Of a stretch of DNA of 64,000 nt, positions 1-9,277 are shown in pieces. A program made the translations under genes and the position numbers. Every line of letters begins with the position of its first letter. Positions within the stretch are counted from its first letter, which is position 1. This DNA comes from Mangrovibrevibacter kandeliae (GTDB lineage: Bacteria > Pseudomonadota > Alphaproteobacteria > Rhizobiales > Rhizobiaceae): NCBI RefSeq assembly GCF_024519155.1, contig NZ_JANIFJ010000001.1:868001-932000 (forward strand). Direction: 5' to 3'. The notes beneath the pieces are model-generated. The model searched no databases. It was not told the DNA's origin and saw only the letters and a program-made list of their open reading frames with translations.

Positions 1-749
1 CCCGGGTTCAGCTTGACGATGTCGTCCTTCCAGCGCGGCGGCAGCTCCGGTTGGGCGACGCGGCCGAGATCGCGCACGGTGACGTCGATGAGACCCTTGG
101 CGACGTCATAGGTGGAGTCGCAGCCGCGGAAGCGCTGCCGCAGGCCATTGGCCTCCGCTGTGCGCTGCGGGGTCTTGGCCTTCTTCTCCGCATCCGGGAT
201 GACGAAGATCACCTGCTGCAGCGTGTATTCGGTGGTGCTCGGCTTCTCGCCGCCATTGGCGAGCATGCGCTGCACCACGTCCTGATCCGACAGGCGGTCG
301 CGCTGGCGCATGTTGGCCTGCACGGCCTGGCCCCAGCCGATCTGCACGCGGATATAATCCTTGAAGGCATCCGCCGAGAAACCGGCACGCGACAGGATCT
401 CGGAGAGCTGCGCCGGGGTCAGCTTGTTGTCGGAGGCGAATTTCTGGAACGCCTCGTCCACCATCGCGTCCGGCACCTGGATGCCGCGCCGCCGGATCTC
501 CTGCTTCTTCAGCGCCTCGTCGATCAGCTCGTCGGTCGCCGCCTGCTGGAGGTCGCCCTTGACGTGCCGCAGCCTCAGGAAGGCGGCCCGCAGCTGGATC
601 TGGTAGCTGGTGATCGGCTCGCGGTTGACCGCGACCTTCACCGAGGACGCCGCCAGAGCCGGACCACCCGCGACCGGCCCGGCCGCGACGGCCGCGGCCG
701 CCAGCGCGACCGCGACGGCGGACCGGATGAACAAACTGCGTGGGGTCAT
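1..749 (-). CDS. SurA-like periplasmic peptidyl-prolyl isomerase/chaperone, C-terminus cut by window edge
   Basis: The reading frame starts at an ATG at 749 and stays open to base 1, giving 249 residues with no stop. Residues 1-33 form a signal peptide (basic start, Ala/Val-rich core, ALA-like cleavage site). Residues 35-150 look like a SurA N-terminal chaperone domain, with a phrase reading VAVNREPITSYQI and then an amphipathic helical segment. The start of a rotamase-like segment (TLQQVIFVIP) appears near residue 175. SurA proteins escort outer-membrane proteins through the periplasm. It sits 76 bases downstream of lptD in the same operon, the usual place for surA. The rotamase domain cannot be judged because most of it is missing. 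Confidence 0.85.
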   Translation of the reverse strand, partial: MTPRSLFIRSAVAVALAAAAVAAGPVAGGPALAASSVKVAVNREPITSYQIQLRAAFLRLRHVKGDLQQAATDELIDEALKKQEIRRRGIQVPDAMVDEAFQKFASDNKLTPAQLSEILSRAGFSADAFKDYIRVQIGWGQAVQANMRQRDRLSDQDVVQRMLANGGEKPSTTEYTLQQVIFVIPDAEKKAKTPQRTAEANGLRQRFRGCDSTYDVAKGLIDVTVRDLGRVAQPELPPRWKDDIVKLNP

Positions 750-825
750 CGATGGGCTCCGTCCGATCCTTCGAGCATGATCCTGGGCGCTCGATAGCGG
801 GCGCTCTTGGCGAAAGCGTGATGGA

Positions 826-3246
826 TCAGCTGCCGTTCTCTTTCTTGTTCAGGTCGTAGCTGTACTTCGTGTCGGCGATGGTGCGAAGGCCGATGGTGAA
901 GAGCAGCGTCGTTTCCGCCTCGGTCTGCTGATAGCGATCGTTCGTCTCCTGGTACGTCGCCGTCAAGGTGAAGCATTCGTCGGCATAGCCGACACCGAAG
1001 GAGCGGTTGATGATCGCGTCGTTCTCGAGGTCGTAGCCGAGCCCGCCGAACGCGCTCCAGTTGTCGGTGAGCTTCAGGTTGCCGCTGACGTTGATCTGCC
1101 GGCGGTCGACGGGGACGCCGTAGATCGGCTGGGCGCCGATGAAGGAATAGGTGAGACCGGCGCTGAAGCGGCTGCTGCCATACGTGGCGCTGACGTCGGT
1201 GCGCCGGTTCTCGAAGCTTTCCTCGTCGAAACGCCCCTGGGTCCCGAGCGTCAGTCCGATCGGCAGGGTGAGCGCCAGGCTGCCGACATAGTCGGACACG
1301 TCCGTCTCCAGACCGGAGTCATAGCCGACCAGGGCGAAGTCGTCGGTCTGGGCGAAGGAGTTCTCGCCGAAGAGATGGTAGGATTGGCCGAACATCGCGT
1401 CAAGCGTGTAGCCGGTGTCGAGGGTCCCGACATACTTCAGGCCGACGTTCAGGCGGGTGCCACCCTCGACCCGGTCGAAGCCGGAGAACTTGTCCTCGCT
1501 GAAGAGGTTCGAGGTGTTGAAGACGAGGCTCTGCGCATCCTCGTTCGGCAGCTGTCCGACCTGCATCTCGTTCGGCCGCACCAGCAGTTGCGCGATCGGC
1601 TCGATGACCTGCGAACTGTGCGGCGACTGCAGCAGCCACGGATAGCGCACCAGCAGCGAGCCTGTCGGCATGACGCGGCCACCCGATCCGTCGGGATCCA
1701 GATCTCGTGTCGGATCTTTAGGAAGGTCGTCGAAATCCATGCTCGAACTGTAGACATCACCGCGCAGCGAGGCTCCCGGGGTGATCACCAGGCCGGCGTC
1801 CGTCGTGAAGGCGCGCTGCCAGTAGGCGCGTGCCGAGGCGCGCGTGTAGTCGCCTTCAAGACCAGTGTACCGGTAGATATCCGTAGGCACCGAGCATTGC
1901 GCATTGACGTAGAATTCAGGCGACGAGCACACGGCTGACAGGGCTGCATCGCCGCGCGACAGATGCACGGCGTTGGCCACCAGGCCGGCCTCGCCGCCGA
2001 ACACGGGGTTCTGGTCGATGTACTCGTAGTCCAGCGTCGGCGTGACGATCGGCTGGTAGTTCTCTTCCGTCCCGCTCTTGCTCTGGATTTCGAACTTCTG
2101 GCCGCGCAGGTCGAAGAAGCTCCTGTCGCCGAGCCCGGTGAGGTAGATCTCCGAGGTGTGATAGGTCTGGTCGAAGCCCTCGATCGCGTAGACCTGCGAG
2201 AAGTTCTCGTCCGTCTGGGCGAGGATGTTCCAGCCGAACGTCCAGTTCGGATTGATCTCGAAGCGGCCGGTGGTGCCGATCATGCCGCGCGAGTCGGAGG
2301 TGGAACTCGGGGTGTCGACGGTCCCGCCGTCGCTGAGGAACGCGTCCGGCTCGCGCTGGTCGATGCCGGCGAGCTTCAGCGTGTAGTAGCCGTTCTCGAA
2401 GGCCTGTCGCACCTCGACTTCGCCGAGGAGACCCTGGCGGGTGAAGTAGGTGGGGGTGATCGTCGCGTCGAGGCTGTCCGACAGCGCCCAGAAATACGGC
2501 ACCTTGACGCCGAAGCCGAGCTTCTTGGACTGCCGGTAGGTGGGCGCGAGGAAGCCGCTCTTGCGCTTCACCGTCGGGTCGGGCGACTGGAAGTACGGCA
2601 GGTACGCGATCGGGGCGCCGAAGAACTCGAAGCGCGCGCCGTAGTAGCGCACGACCTTTTCCTGCTGGTTCCAGACGATCCGCCGGGCCTTGACCTGCCA
2701 CAGCGGCGCGCGCTCGGGGTGTTCCCGGCAGGACTCGCAGGCGGTGTAGACACCCTGCTCGAACGACGTGACGCTGCCGGACTGGCGCACGCCGGTCGCG
2801 GCGGCGAAACGGGTGTTCTCCGGGGTCTCGATGCGCAGCGCCTTGACGAAGCCATCGGCGAAATCATCGCTGATGTCGGCCACGTCGGCGTAGACCTTGT
2901 TGCCGTCGGGCTGCTGCATCTGCACGTCGCCGCGCGCGAAAAGCCGCTTGGTCTTCTGGTTGTAGGTCACCTCGCGCGAGACGAGCTTGTAGCCGCCATA
3001 GTCGATCTGCACGCCGCCCGACGCGGTGACGATGCCGGTGTCGCTGTCGTAAGTCACCGTGTCGGCTTCGAGGAACATCTGTGCGTCTTTCGGCACATCG
3101 ACGTTCGACCCGAAATTCGTCACGCTCGGCTGCGCGTGCGCGGGCAGGGCGAGCGTCACCAGGACGACCGCCAGCGTGCCGGCGAGATGCGCGGCCGATC
3201 GCGCGGGAGAACGGGTCCCGCGGCGAGAGGTCCCCCTCGCTCTCAT
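826..3246 (-). CDS. lptD: LPS-assembly protein LptD
   Basis: Outer-membrane beta-barrel that inserts lipopolysaccharide into the outer leaflet at the end of the Lpt bridge. The 806-residue product begins with a signal peptide ending near ALPAHA, then an OstA-type jellyroll (about residues 50-160, phrases such as DTVTYDSDTG and ARGDVQM), then a long barrel region. A CESC pair near the jellyroll and later cysteines could form the disulfides typical of LptD. Start choice: an AGGAGG lies 9 bases before the ATG at 3246, immediately after the lptG stop. An ATG at 3255 would sit directly on that ribosome-binding site, so it is less likely. Translation is coupled to lptG. Confidence 0.95.
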   Translation of the reverse strand: MRARGTSRRGTRSPARSAAHLAGTLAVVLVTLALPAHAQPSVTNFGSNVDVPKDAQMFLEADTVTYDSDTGIVTASGGVQIDYGGYKLVSREVTYNQKTKRLFARGDVQMQQPDGNKVYADVADISDDFADGFVKALRIETPENTRFAAATGVRQSGSVTSFEQGVYTACESCREHPERAPLWQVKARRIVWNQQEKVVRYYGARFEFFGAPIAYLPYFQSPDPTVKRKSGFLAPTYRQSKKLGFGVKVPYFWALSDSLDATITPTYFTRQGLLGEVEVRQAFENGYYTLKLAGIDQREPDAFLSDGGTVDTPSSTSDSRGMIGTTGRFEINPNWTFGWNILAQTDENFSQVYAIEGFDQTYHTSEIYLTGLGDRSFFDLRGQKFEIQSKSGTEENYQPIVTPTLDYEYIDQNPVFGGEAGLVANAVHLSRGDAALSAVCSSPEFYVNAQCSVPTDIYRYTGLEGDYTRASARAYWQRAFTTDAGLVITPGASLRGDVYSSSMDFDDLPKDPTRDLDPDGSGGRVMPTGSLLVRYPWLLQSPHSSQVIEPIAQLLVRPNEMQVGQLPNEDAQSLVFNTSNLFSEDKFSGFDRVEGGTRLNVGLKYVGTLDTGYTLDAMFGQSYHLFGENSFAQTDDFALVGYDSGLETDVSDYVGSLALTLPIGLTLGTQGRFDEESFENRRTDVSATYGSSRFSAGLTYSFIGAQPIYGVPVDRRQINVSGNLKLTDNWSAFGGLGYDLENDAIINRSFGVGYADECFTLTATYQETNDRYQQTEAETTLLFTIGLRTIADTKYSYDLNKKENGS

Positions 3247-3247
3247 A

Positions 3248-4330
3248 CTAACCATCCTCCTGATACAGCAGTGCCGTTACCCCAAACAGCCCTGCTGCCA
3301 CCGCCGGAAACCATGCTGCGATCACCGGTGGGATGATCGCATTGCTACCCAATGCCTGCGCCAGAAAGGTGACAACGTATAGCACGAAGCCAGCCGTGAT
3401 TCCGCCGATGATGGTCCTACCAGACTGGCCGGTTCTGGCAAACTTGACCGATACCGTCGCCGCGAGCAGCGTCATCGCAACGAACAGTGCAGGACGGGCC
3501 AGCAAGGTGTTGTATTGCATGGCAAAAGCGTCGGCGTTGTAGCCGAGGCTGCGCGCCGCCTGAATTTTCGAGTGCAGCTGCCAGAGCGGGATGCTGTCGG
3601 GATTGGCGAGACGCTCTTCCACATATTCCGGCTTGAGCGTCGTCGGCAGCTCGATCGTCTTCGGCGGGTCGGGCGAGAATCCGATGCGCGTGACGACGGC
3701 GTTTTCCATCACCCAGCTGTGCTCGATCAGGTCGGCTTGCGGTGCATCGATCCGCTCGCGCACCGTGCCGTTGTCGCCGATCACGTAGGCCGTGACGCCG
3801 GCGAGCTCGAGGCCGCCCTTCGAGATCGCCCTTGCCCCGAGGATCGATTCGACCCCGTCGGCGGACTGGCGCAGCCACGGGATCCGGTCCGAGCTGCTTT
3901 CCACGTGACCGCCGCTGGTGATGCGGGTTTCGAGCTCCGCCCCCTTGGCGATGGCCGCAGCTGCGAGCGGATTGTAGACGCAGACGGCAAAGACGCCGAT
4001 CAGCGCGGATGCCGCCACGAACGGAGCGACGATCTGCCAGACGGACACGCCGGCGGCGCGTGCGACCACGAGCTCCAGTCTGCGGTTGAGCGAGAGCAGC
4101 GTGAAGATCGAGGAGAAGAGGATGATGAACGGGAAGGCCTGTTCCACGAATGACGGCACCCGCAAGGCCGACAGCAGCGCGGCGACGGAGAAGCTGAGAT
4201 CGGCGAACTGGCCGCGACGACCCACCTCGATCATGTCGATCAGATAGACGAGCGCGAAGATCGCGACGAGCGTCGAGAAGACGCTCGAGACGAAGCGGCG
4301 GAAGAAGTAGCCGTTGAGGGTGGCGTTCAA
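3248..4330 (-). CDS. lptG: LPS export ABC transporter permease LptG
   Basis: Inner-membrane permease which, with LptF and the ATPase LptB, extracts LPS and passes it to LptC. The 360 residues contain an N-terminal pair of membrane helices (YFFRRFVSSVFSTLV and following), a periplasmic beta-jellyroll in the middle (about 130-270) and three or so C-terminal helices, the usual YjgP/YjgQ layout. The start is a TTG at 4330 that overlaps the lptF TGA (TTGA). The only ATG upstream in frame would add about 85 residues of arginine-rich shadow sequence. Length and N-terminus match the family with the TTG start. Confidence 0.93.
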   Translation of the reverse strand: MNATLNGYFFRRFVSSVFSTLVAIFALVYLIDMIEVGRRGQFADLSFSVAALLSALRVPSFVEQAFPFIILFSSIFTLLSLNRRLELVVARAAGVSVWQIVAPFVAASALIGVFAVCVYNPLAAAAIAKGAELETRITSGGHVESSSDRIPWLRQSADGVESILGARAISKGGLELAGVTAYVIGDNGTVRERIDAPQADLIEHSWVMENAVVTRIGFSPDPPKTIELPTTLKPEYVEERLANPDSIPLWQLHSKIQAARSLGYNADAFAMQYNTLLARPALFVAMTLLAATVSVKFARTGQSGRTIIGGITAGFVLYVVTFLAQALGSNAIIPPVIAAWFPAVAAGLFGVTALLYQEDG

Positions 4331-5523
4331 GTCCGCCCTCCCGGACCGTGGCCGGCATCGGCCGCCGCTAGCGAGGGCCGCATCCGCTGGCCGAGGCGAC
4401 GCAGTCCGTCGCCGAGACGCGCCAGCGGGGCGACGCGCGCCAGGTCGACGTTGAGCACCAGCAGCACCGCGCTCGAGACGATCGAGGCGATCGGCAGGGC
4501 GTAGACCAGCCAGACCGGCTGCGCGTTCGCGTTGATCAGCGAAATCGCCACGAAGCCGGAAGCCTTCAAGGCGAGCGCCCCGCAAAGGCCGACGCCGGTG
4601 GTCCAGCCGGAGCTCTGGCGATGCGTGCGCGGTTGTCCGGCCACCACGAGGGCCCAGAGCGCGAAGGCGATGGGATAGAGCCAGTCCGAGAAGCGCTGCA
4701 CGATCTCCTTGGCGAAGTCATAGGGGCGGCGCTGATAGTCGCGGTCGTTCGGATTTGGGGCCAGGAGGTCGCTCGTCGACCGCTCGGACGTGCGGATCCA
4801 GTCGCCGCCATTGCTCGGCTGCAGGTCGGCGAGATCGAAGGCGTAGGTGTGGAACTGGATGATGGAGACCGAGCCGTCCGTCTTCGACTGGCGGTGCAGC
4901 TGCCCGTCGAACAGCATCAGGAAGGACTGGCCTTCGCGCTGCACGATCTGCGCGCTCTTGGCGAAATAGGTGAGGTCGAGCTGCGGATCGCGCCGGTCCG
5001 AGATGAACAGGCTGTCGATCTGCGAGCCGCGGGCATTGCCGATGCTGATCACCAGCCCGTCCTGGACCCGCTCGAAGCGGCCCGGCTGCAGAAACAGCGT
5101 GATCGCGTCGGCGTTGACCCCGCGCAGCCCCGTGAAGAAGGACTTCTGCGCGAGCGGGCCGATGACGTGCGAATTGATGAGGATCGCCGCGGCGGCCGCC
5201 AGCCCGAGATACAGGACCGGCTTGATCACCGTCCACCGCGGCGCACCGGCTGCGGCGATGACGGCGCGTTCGGAATCCCCGTTGAGCGCGTTCAGCGCCT
5301 GGATCGAACCGATCAGCACGGCAAAGGGAAGCACGCCGGCCGCCAGATTGGGCAGCAGCATCAGCGCGATCCAGAAGATGTTGCCGGCGGCCGAAGCGCT
5401 GGTGCGCACGATGTCGATCCGCTGCAGCGCCTGGACGATCCACACGATGAGCACCAGCGACGCCAGCGAGCTGACGCAGTAGAGGGCCGCCCGCCGGAAG
5501 ATGTATCGTTCGAGGAGGCTCAT
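4327..5523 (-). CDS. lptF: LPS export ABC transporter permease LptF
   Basis: Partner permease of LptG in the LptB2FG complex. The 398 residues start with the family-typical phrase MSLLERYIFRRA, followed by a first membrane helix (SLASLVLIVWIVQAL). A second helix pair lies near residues 55-120, then a periplasmic jellyroll and C-terminal helices (PIAFALWALVV and VYALPIASIVSS). The ATG at 5523 is preferred over 5544 because homologues begin with MSL/MKLLERYI. It is first gene of the lptF-lptG-lptD-surA run, and divergent from pepA. The C-terminus has a hydrophilic tail rich in Arg and Gly that overlaps the lptG start. Confidence 0.93.
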   Translation of the reverse strand: MSLLERYIFRRAALYCVSSLASLVLIVWIVQALQRIDIVRTSASAAGNIFWIALMLLPNLAAGVLPFAVLIGSIQALNALNGDSERAVIAAAGAPRWTVIKPVLYLGLAAAAAILINSHVIGPLAQKSFFTGLRGVNADAITLFLQPGRFERVQDGLVISIGNARGSQIDSLFISDRRDPQLDLTYFAKSAQIVQREGQSFLMLFDGQLHRQSKTDGSVSIIQFHTYAFDLADLQPSNGGDWIRTSERSTSDLLAPNPNDRDYQRRPYDFAKEIVQRFSDWLYPIAFALWALVVAGQPRTHRQSSGWTTGVGLCGALALKASGFVAISLINANAQPVWLVYALPIASIVSSAVLLVLNVDLARVAPLARLGDGLRRLGQRMRPSLAAADAGHGPGGRT

Positions 5524-5793
5524 CCGCGGGCTGACGTTCCACACTTGACGGTTGGAGGCCGAGAGGCACGGCCCTTCGGGTGCGGCCCCGCACGAGAAGG
5601 CCCATGCTTAGCCTACACTGAAACAGCTTGGCTAAAGAAGGGCGAAGAGGCGCGGTTAACAACCGGTTAGCGCTCTTGCCGGCGGAGTGTGACTTTCCAT
5701 CTACGATGCCGGTTTGCATCGCCGGGCGCGTCACTTACACAAGATGGCGACGTCCGTGGTGACATCGATGCGACAGATCCCGATGGAGAAATG

Positions 5794-7284
5794 ATGCCGG
5801 CCCTTCCGTCCCTCTCTCTCGTGCCCCTGCAGATGCCGCGGACCGGCACCCTCGTGGTCCTCGCCGGCGCGGATGCCGCCACCGCCGCGTCGCTGCCCGA
5901 AGCCGTGCGCAGTCACGTCGCGCGCGCCGGGTCAGCCTACAAGTTCAAGGGCAAGTCGCTGGCGGTGATGGATCTCCTCGCGCCCGAGGGCATCGGTCCG
6001 GACAGGATCCTGGTGATCGGGCTCGATGCCGACAAGCCGCTCGCCGAAGAGGACTGGCTGAAGCTCGGCGGTGCCGTCGCCGGGCGGGTGAAGGGCGCCG
6101 GAGCGGTCACCGTCTGGCTCGACCGCGCGGCCGGATCGGTCGGCGCGGCGGAGGCGGCATGGTTCGCGCAGGGCCTGCAGATGCGGTCCTACAGCTTCGA
6201 CGCCTACAAGTCGGTGAAGAGCGAAGACGAATCGGACGCGCAGGCCGACAGCGTCTCGCTGGCGCTCGCCGATCCAGAGGCGGCGAGGGGTCACCTGGCC
6301 ACCGCCGCCGCAGTCGCCGATGGCGTCGCGCTGGCGCGCGATCTCGTCAACGAGCCGGCCAACGTGCTGGGACCGGTCGAGTTCGCCGACCGTCTGACGG
6401 AGCTGTCGAAGCAGGGCGTCGAGGTCGAGGTGTTGACCGAGGCCGAGATGCGCGCTCTCGGGATGAACGCGCTCCTCGGGGTGGCGCAGGGATCGCCGCG
6501 TCCGCCGCGGCTCGTGGTCATGCGCTGGAATGGCGCTGAGGGCGACGCGGCGCCGGTGGCCTTCATCGGCAAGGGTGTCGTCTTCGACACCGGCGGCGTG
6601 TCCATCAAGCCGGCCGCCGGCATGGAGGACATGAAGGGCGACATGGGCGGCGCAGCCGCCGTGTCCGGTCTCATGCTGGCCCTCGCCGGCCGCAAGGCCA
6701 AGGTCAACGCGATCGGCATCGTCGGGCTGGTCGAGAACGCCGTCGACGGCAACGCGCAGCGGCCGGGCGACATCGTCAAGGCGATGTCGGGGACCACGAT
6801 CGAGGTCAACAACACCGATGCGGAAGGTCGCCTCGTGCTCGCCGACGCGCTCTGGTACTGCCAGGACCGCTTCAAGCCGCGCTTCATGATCAATCTCGCG
6901 ACCCTCACCGGGGCCATCATCGTCGCGCTCGGCAACCATCACGCCGGCCTCTTCTCCAACGACGACGAGCTATCGGAGCGGCTGGCTGCGGCTGGCCGGG
7001 TAACGGGGGAGAAGGTTTGGCGCATGCCGCTCGGGCCCGAATACGACAAGCTGATCGAGGGCAAGTTCGCCGACATCAAGAATGTCGGCGCCGGGCGCGC
7101 GGCCGGATCCATCACCGCCGCTCAGTTCCTTCAGCGCTTCGTGAACACGGTGGCCTGGGCCCATCTCGACATCGCCGGCACCGCGATGGGCTCGCCGGCG
7201 AACGAGTACAACCAGTCCTGGGGTTCGGGCTTCGGGGTCCGGCTGCTCGACCGTCTCGTGACGGACCACTACGAGACCCGCTGA
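5794..7284 (+). CDS. pepA: Leucyl aminopeptidase (M17)
   Basis: Cytosolic dizinc/manganese exopeptidase that removes N-terminal residues, preferring leucine. The 496-residue product has an N-terminal macro-like domain (1-160) and an M17 catalytic domain. Metal-site phrases are [10 protein letters not shown] (around 260-270) and the signature NTDAEGRL (around 339-346). The codon at 5794 is the second of two adjacent ATGs, and a GGAG ends five bases before it. An upstream ATG at 5689 would add 35 residues that do not look like the family. The gene is followed after 7 bases by holC, the common alphaproteobacterial pair. Confidence 0.95.
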   Translation: MPALPSLSLVPLQMPRTGTLVVLAGADAATAASLPEAVRSHVARAGSAYKFKGKSLAVMDLLAPEGIGPDRILVIGLDADKPLAEEDWLKLGGAVAGRVKGAGAVTVWLDRAAGSVGAAEAAWFAQGLQMRSYSFDAYKSVKSEDESDAQADSVSLALADPEAARGHLATAAAVADGVALARDLVNEPANVLGPVEFADRLTELSKQGVEVEVLTEAEMRALGMNALLGVAQGSPRPPRLVVMRWNGAEGDAAPVAFIGKGVVFDTGGVSIKPAAGMEDMKGDMGGAAAVSGLMLALAGRKAKVNAIGIVGLVENAVDGNAQRPGDIVKAMSGTTIEVNNTDAEGRLVLADALWYCQDRFKPRFMINLATLTGAIIVALGNHHAGLFSNDDELSERLAAAGRVTGEKVWRMPLGPEYDKLIEGKFADIKNVGAGRAAGSITAAQFLQRFVNTVAWAHLDIAGTAMGSPANEYNQSWGSGFGVRLLDRLVTDHYETR

Positions 7285-7291
7285 TCCCGTC

Positions 7292-7744
7292 ATGGCGGAG
7301 GTGCTGTTTTATCATCTCACCGAAAGCCGGCTGGAGGACGCACTTCCGGATCTCCTCGCACGCAGCCTCGCACGGGGATGGCGCGCGGTCGTCCAACTGG
7401 CCTCGGAGGAGCGCCGCGATGCACTCGACCACCATCTTTGGGTGTTCAGGGACGACGCCTTCCTGCCGCACGGCACGGACGCGGAGGCGAACGCCGCACT
7501 GCAGCCGGTGCTGCTGACCGTCTCACCCGACCAGCGCGCGAACCAGCCGAACGTCCGGTTCATGCTGGAGGGCGCGGTGCCGGACTCGCTCGAGGGCTAC
7601 GAGCGCGGCGTCTACCTGTTCGACGGCCACGACGACAGCCAGGTCGAGGCGGCGCGCAAGCGCTGGACCGCCGAAAGGGGCGCCGGGCATGTCGTCACCT
7701 ACTGGCAGCAGACCGAGGACCGTCGCTGGGTGCGCAAGGCCTGA
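7292..7744 (+). CDS. holC: DNA polymerase III subunit chi
   Basis: Chi joins psi in the clamp-loader complex and contacts single-strand-binding protein. The 150 residues start MAEVLFYHLTES and keep the chi core pattern (LARSLARGWRAVV, LWVFRDDAFLPHG, RFMLEGAVP, FDGHDD, VTYWQQ). No psi gene is visible in the window, as is usual outside gammaproteobacteria. It begins 7 bases after pepA with no clear ribosome-binding site, so it is probably translationally coupled. Confidence 0.93.
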   Translation: MAEVLFYHLTESRLEDALPDLLARSLARGWRAVVQLASEERRDALDHHLWVFRDDAFLPHGTDAEANAALQPVLLTVSPDQRANQPNVRFMLEGAVPDSLEGYERGVYLFDGHDDSQVEAARKRWTAERGAGHVVTYWQQTEDRRWVRKA

Positions 7745-7750
7745 ATGCAC

Positions 7751-7770
7751 GGCCCGGCCAACGGCCGGGT
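7751..7770. terminator. GC-rich hairpin between convergent holC and GGDEF gene
   Basis: CCCGGCC at 7753 and GGCCGGG at 7763 form a 7-bp inverted repeat with a 3-base loop in the 42-base space between two convergent genes. There is no T-run on either side, so it is only a weak terminator candidate. Confidence 0.3.
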
Positions 7771-7786
7771 CGGAGGCTGGATGGCT

Positions 7787-9139
7787 TCAGAGTGTGTCGG
7801 TGGATGCGCCGTGGGTGGAGAGGTGCGGGCCGTCGCCAGCCGACGCGGCGCTCGCCACGTGCACCTTGTTCCGGCCCGCACGCTTCGACTGGTACAGCGC
7901 GCGGTCGGCCCGGCTCACCGCCTGCAGGATCGTCTCGTTGCCGACCCGCAGTTCCGCCGCGCCGAAGCTCGCGGTCGCCTTGATCGTCGTGCCCTCCCAG
8001 GCGAATCCAAGCGCTTCGAACTTCGCCCGCAGCCGCTCGGCGATCGCGGCCGCCGCCTCGACCGTGCTGCCGGGGCAGAGGGCGTAGAACTCCTCGCCGC
8101 CGGCGCGCGCGAACATGTTGTCCTTGCCGATCTCGCTGCGCAGCACGTCCACGAAGCCGCACAGGACGATGTCGCCCGCCGCGTGTCCGTAGGCGTCGTT
8201 GATGCTCTTGAAGTGGTCGAGGTCCATGACGAGGACCGAGAGCGGCTGGCGGGTCTCCTGCACCGAGCGTTCCAGCGCCGCGGCCAACTCCATGAACTTG
8301 CGGCGGTTGAAGGCCTGGGTCAGCGGATCCCGGTCGGCGGCATCCTTGAGCCGGAATTCCAGCCGCTTGTATTCGGTGACGTCGAGGAGTGCGCCGGCGA
8401 TACCGGAGGGCGCGCCGTCGGGGCCGGCCACCGCGGACTTGTGGATGCAGACGTCCCGCAGGCTGCCGTCGGCGAACCGCACCCGGGTCTCGTAGACCTG
8501 CGTGCCACCGGTGCGCAGCAGGATCTGGTCGGCCTGCTCGTAGATCCGGGCAAGGTTCATCGGCTGGATGTCGTAGACGGTGGCGCCGACGATCTGCGCC
8601 GAGGGTCGTCCGATCAGCCGCTCGAACGCCTTGTTGCAGCCGACATAGCGGCCGTCGGAGCCGGTGAAGAAGATCGGCGAGGGCAGGTTGTCGATGCTGG
8701 CCTGGACGAAGCCGCGCTGGGCCGCGAGATCGGCGCCGTCCGCAGGACGGGTCGTACGCTCGAGCGCCAGCCGAACCGCGCGCCGCAGCGCCAGGGCGAG
8801 GTCGTCGGGCTGGAGCGAGGCGGCCACGTCGTCCGCGCCGCTCTCGAACAGCGCGTCCACGTCATCGGCCGAGAGCGGCTCGTCCGCAACGACCACGATG
8901 ACCGCGCATGCGCCGATCAGCAGCCTGAGCCTTGCAAGACTGCCGCGCACGTCGTCGCGGGCGACGAAGACCGCGGCGGCCGCATCGCGTCGCGGCAAGT
9001 CGTCGCTCCAGACGCCGAGCGGGTCGAGCGTTCGAGGACGCCCACCGCCGAAGGGGGCGTGCCAGTGGAGCGATACCCGCCCGCATCCGACGGAGACATC
9101 CGCTGATTGCGAGAGTGCGAGCACGCGGCGTCCTTGCAT
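7787..9139 (-). CDS. Diguanylate cyclase with degenerate receiver-like region and PAS domain
   Basis: Predicted to make cyclic di-GMP. The 450 residues read as an N-terminal region (about 30-125) that resembles a receiver domain without the usual acidic cluster (IVVVADEPLSADDVDALF, GADDVAASLQPDDL), then a PAS domain (about 145-255, PIFFTGSDGRYVGCNKAF), then GGDEF (about 275-430) with an intact GGEEF at 348-352. The inhibitory RxxD site upstream of GGEEF is absent (GKDN occupies it), so product inhibition may be lacking. No signal peptide or membrane helix is visible, so it is probably cytoplasmic. Its ligand or partner is unknown. Confidence 0.9.
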   Translation of the reverse strand: MQGRRVLALSQSADVSVGCGRVSLHWHAPFGGGRPRTLDPLGVWSDDLPRRDAAAAVFVARDDVRGSLARLRLLIGACAVIVVVADEPLSADDVDALFESGADDVAASLQPDDLALALRRAVRLALERTTRPADGADLAAQRGFVQASIDNLPSPIFFTGSDGRYVGCNKAFERLIGRPSAQIVGATVYDIQPMNLARIYEQADQILLRTGGTQVYETRVRFADGSLRDVCIHKSAVAGPDGAPSGIAGALLDVTEYKRLEFRLKDAADRDPLTQAFNRRKFMELAAALERSVQETRQPLSVLVMDLDHFKSINDAYGHAAGDIVLCGFVDVLRSEIGKDNMFARAGGEEFYALCPGSTVEAAAAIAERLRAKFEALGFAWEGTTIKATASFGAAELRVGNETILQAVSRADRALYQSKRAGRNKVHVASAASAGDGPHLSTHGASTDTL

Positions 9140-9277
9140 GCGGTTGTTCGTCCACCATAAGTGGCATGAAGAACCTAATGCTTTGTTGAGAATCCCTTCG
9201 GCTTATGAACGGTTGAGCGGGTGGACACGCTGCGGATCCGTGAGCTCACTGCTCGCGCAGAAGGGAGTTCAAGCGGA

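Noticed and set aside
1963-3336. 457-residue ORF on the plus strand
   Set aside because: It is antisense to lptD, rich in Arg/Val/Asp repeats of a GC-rich shadow frame, and shows no domain.
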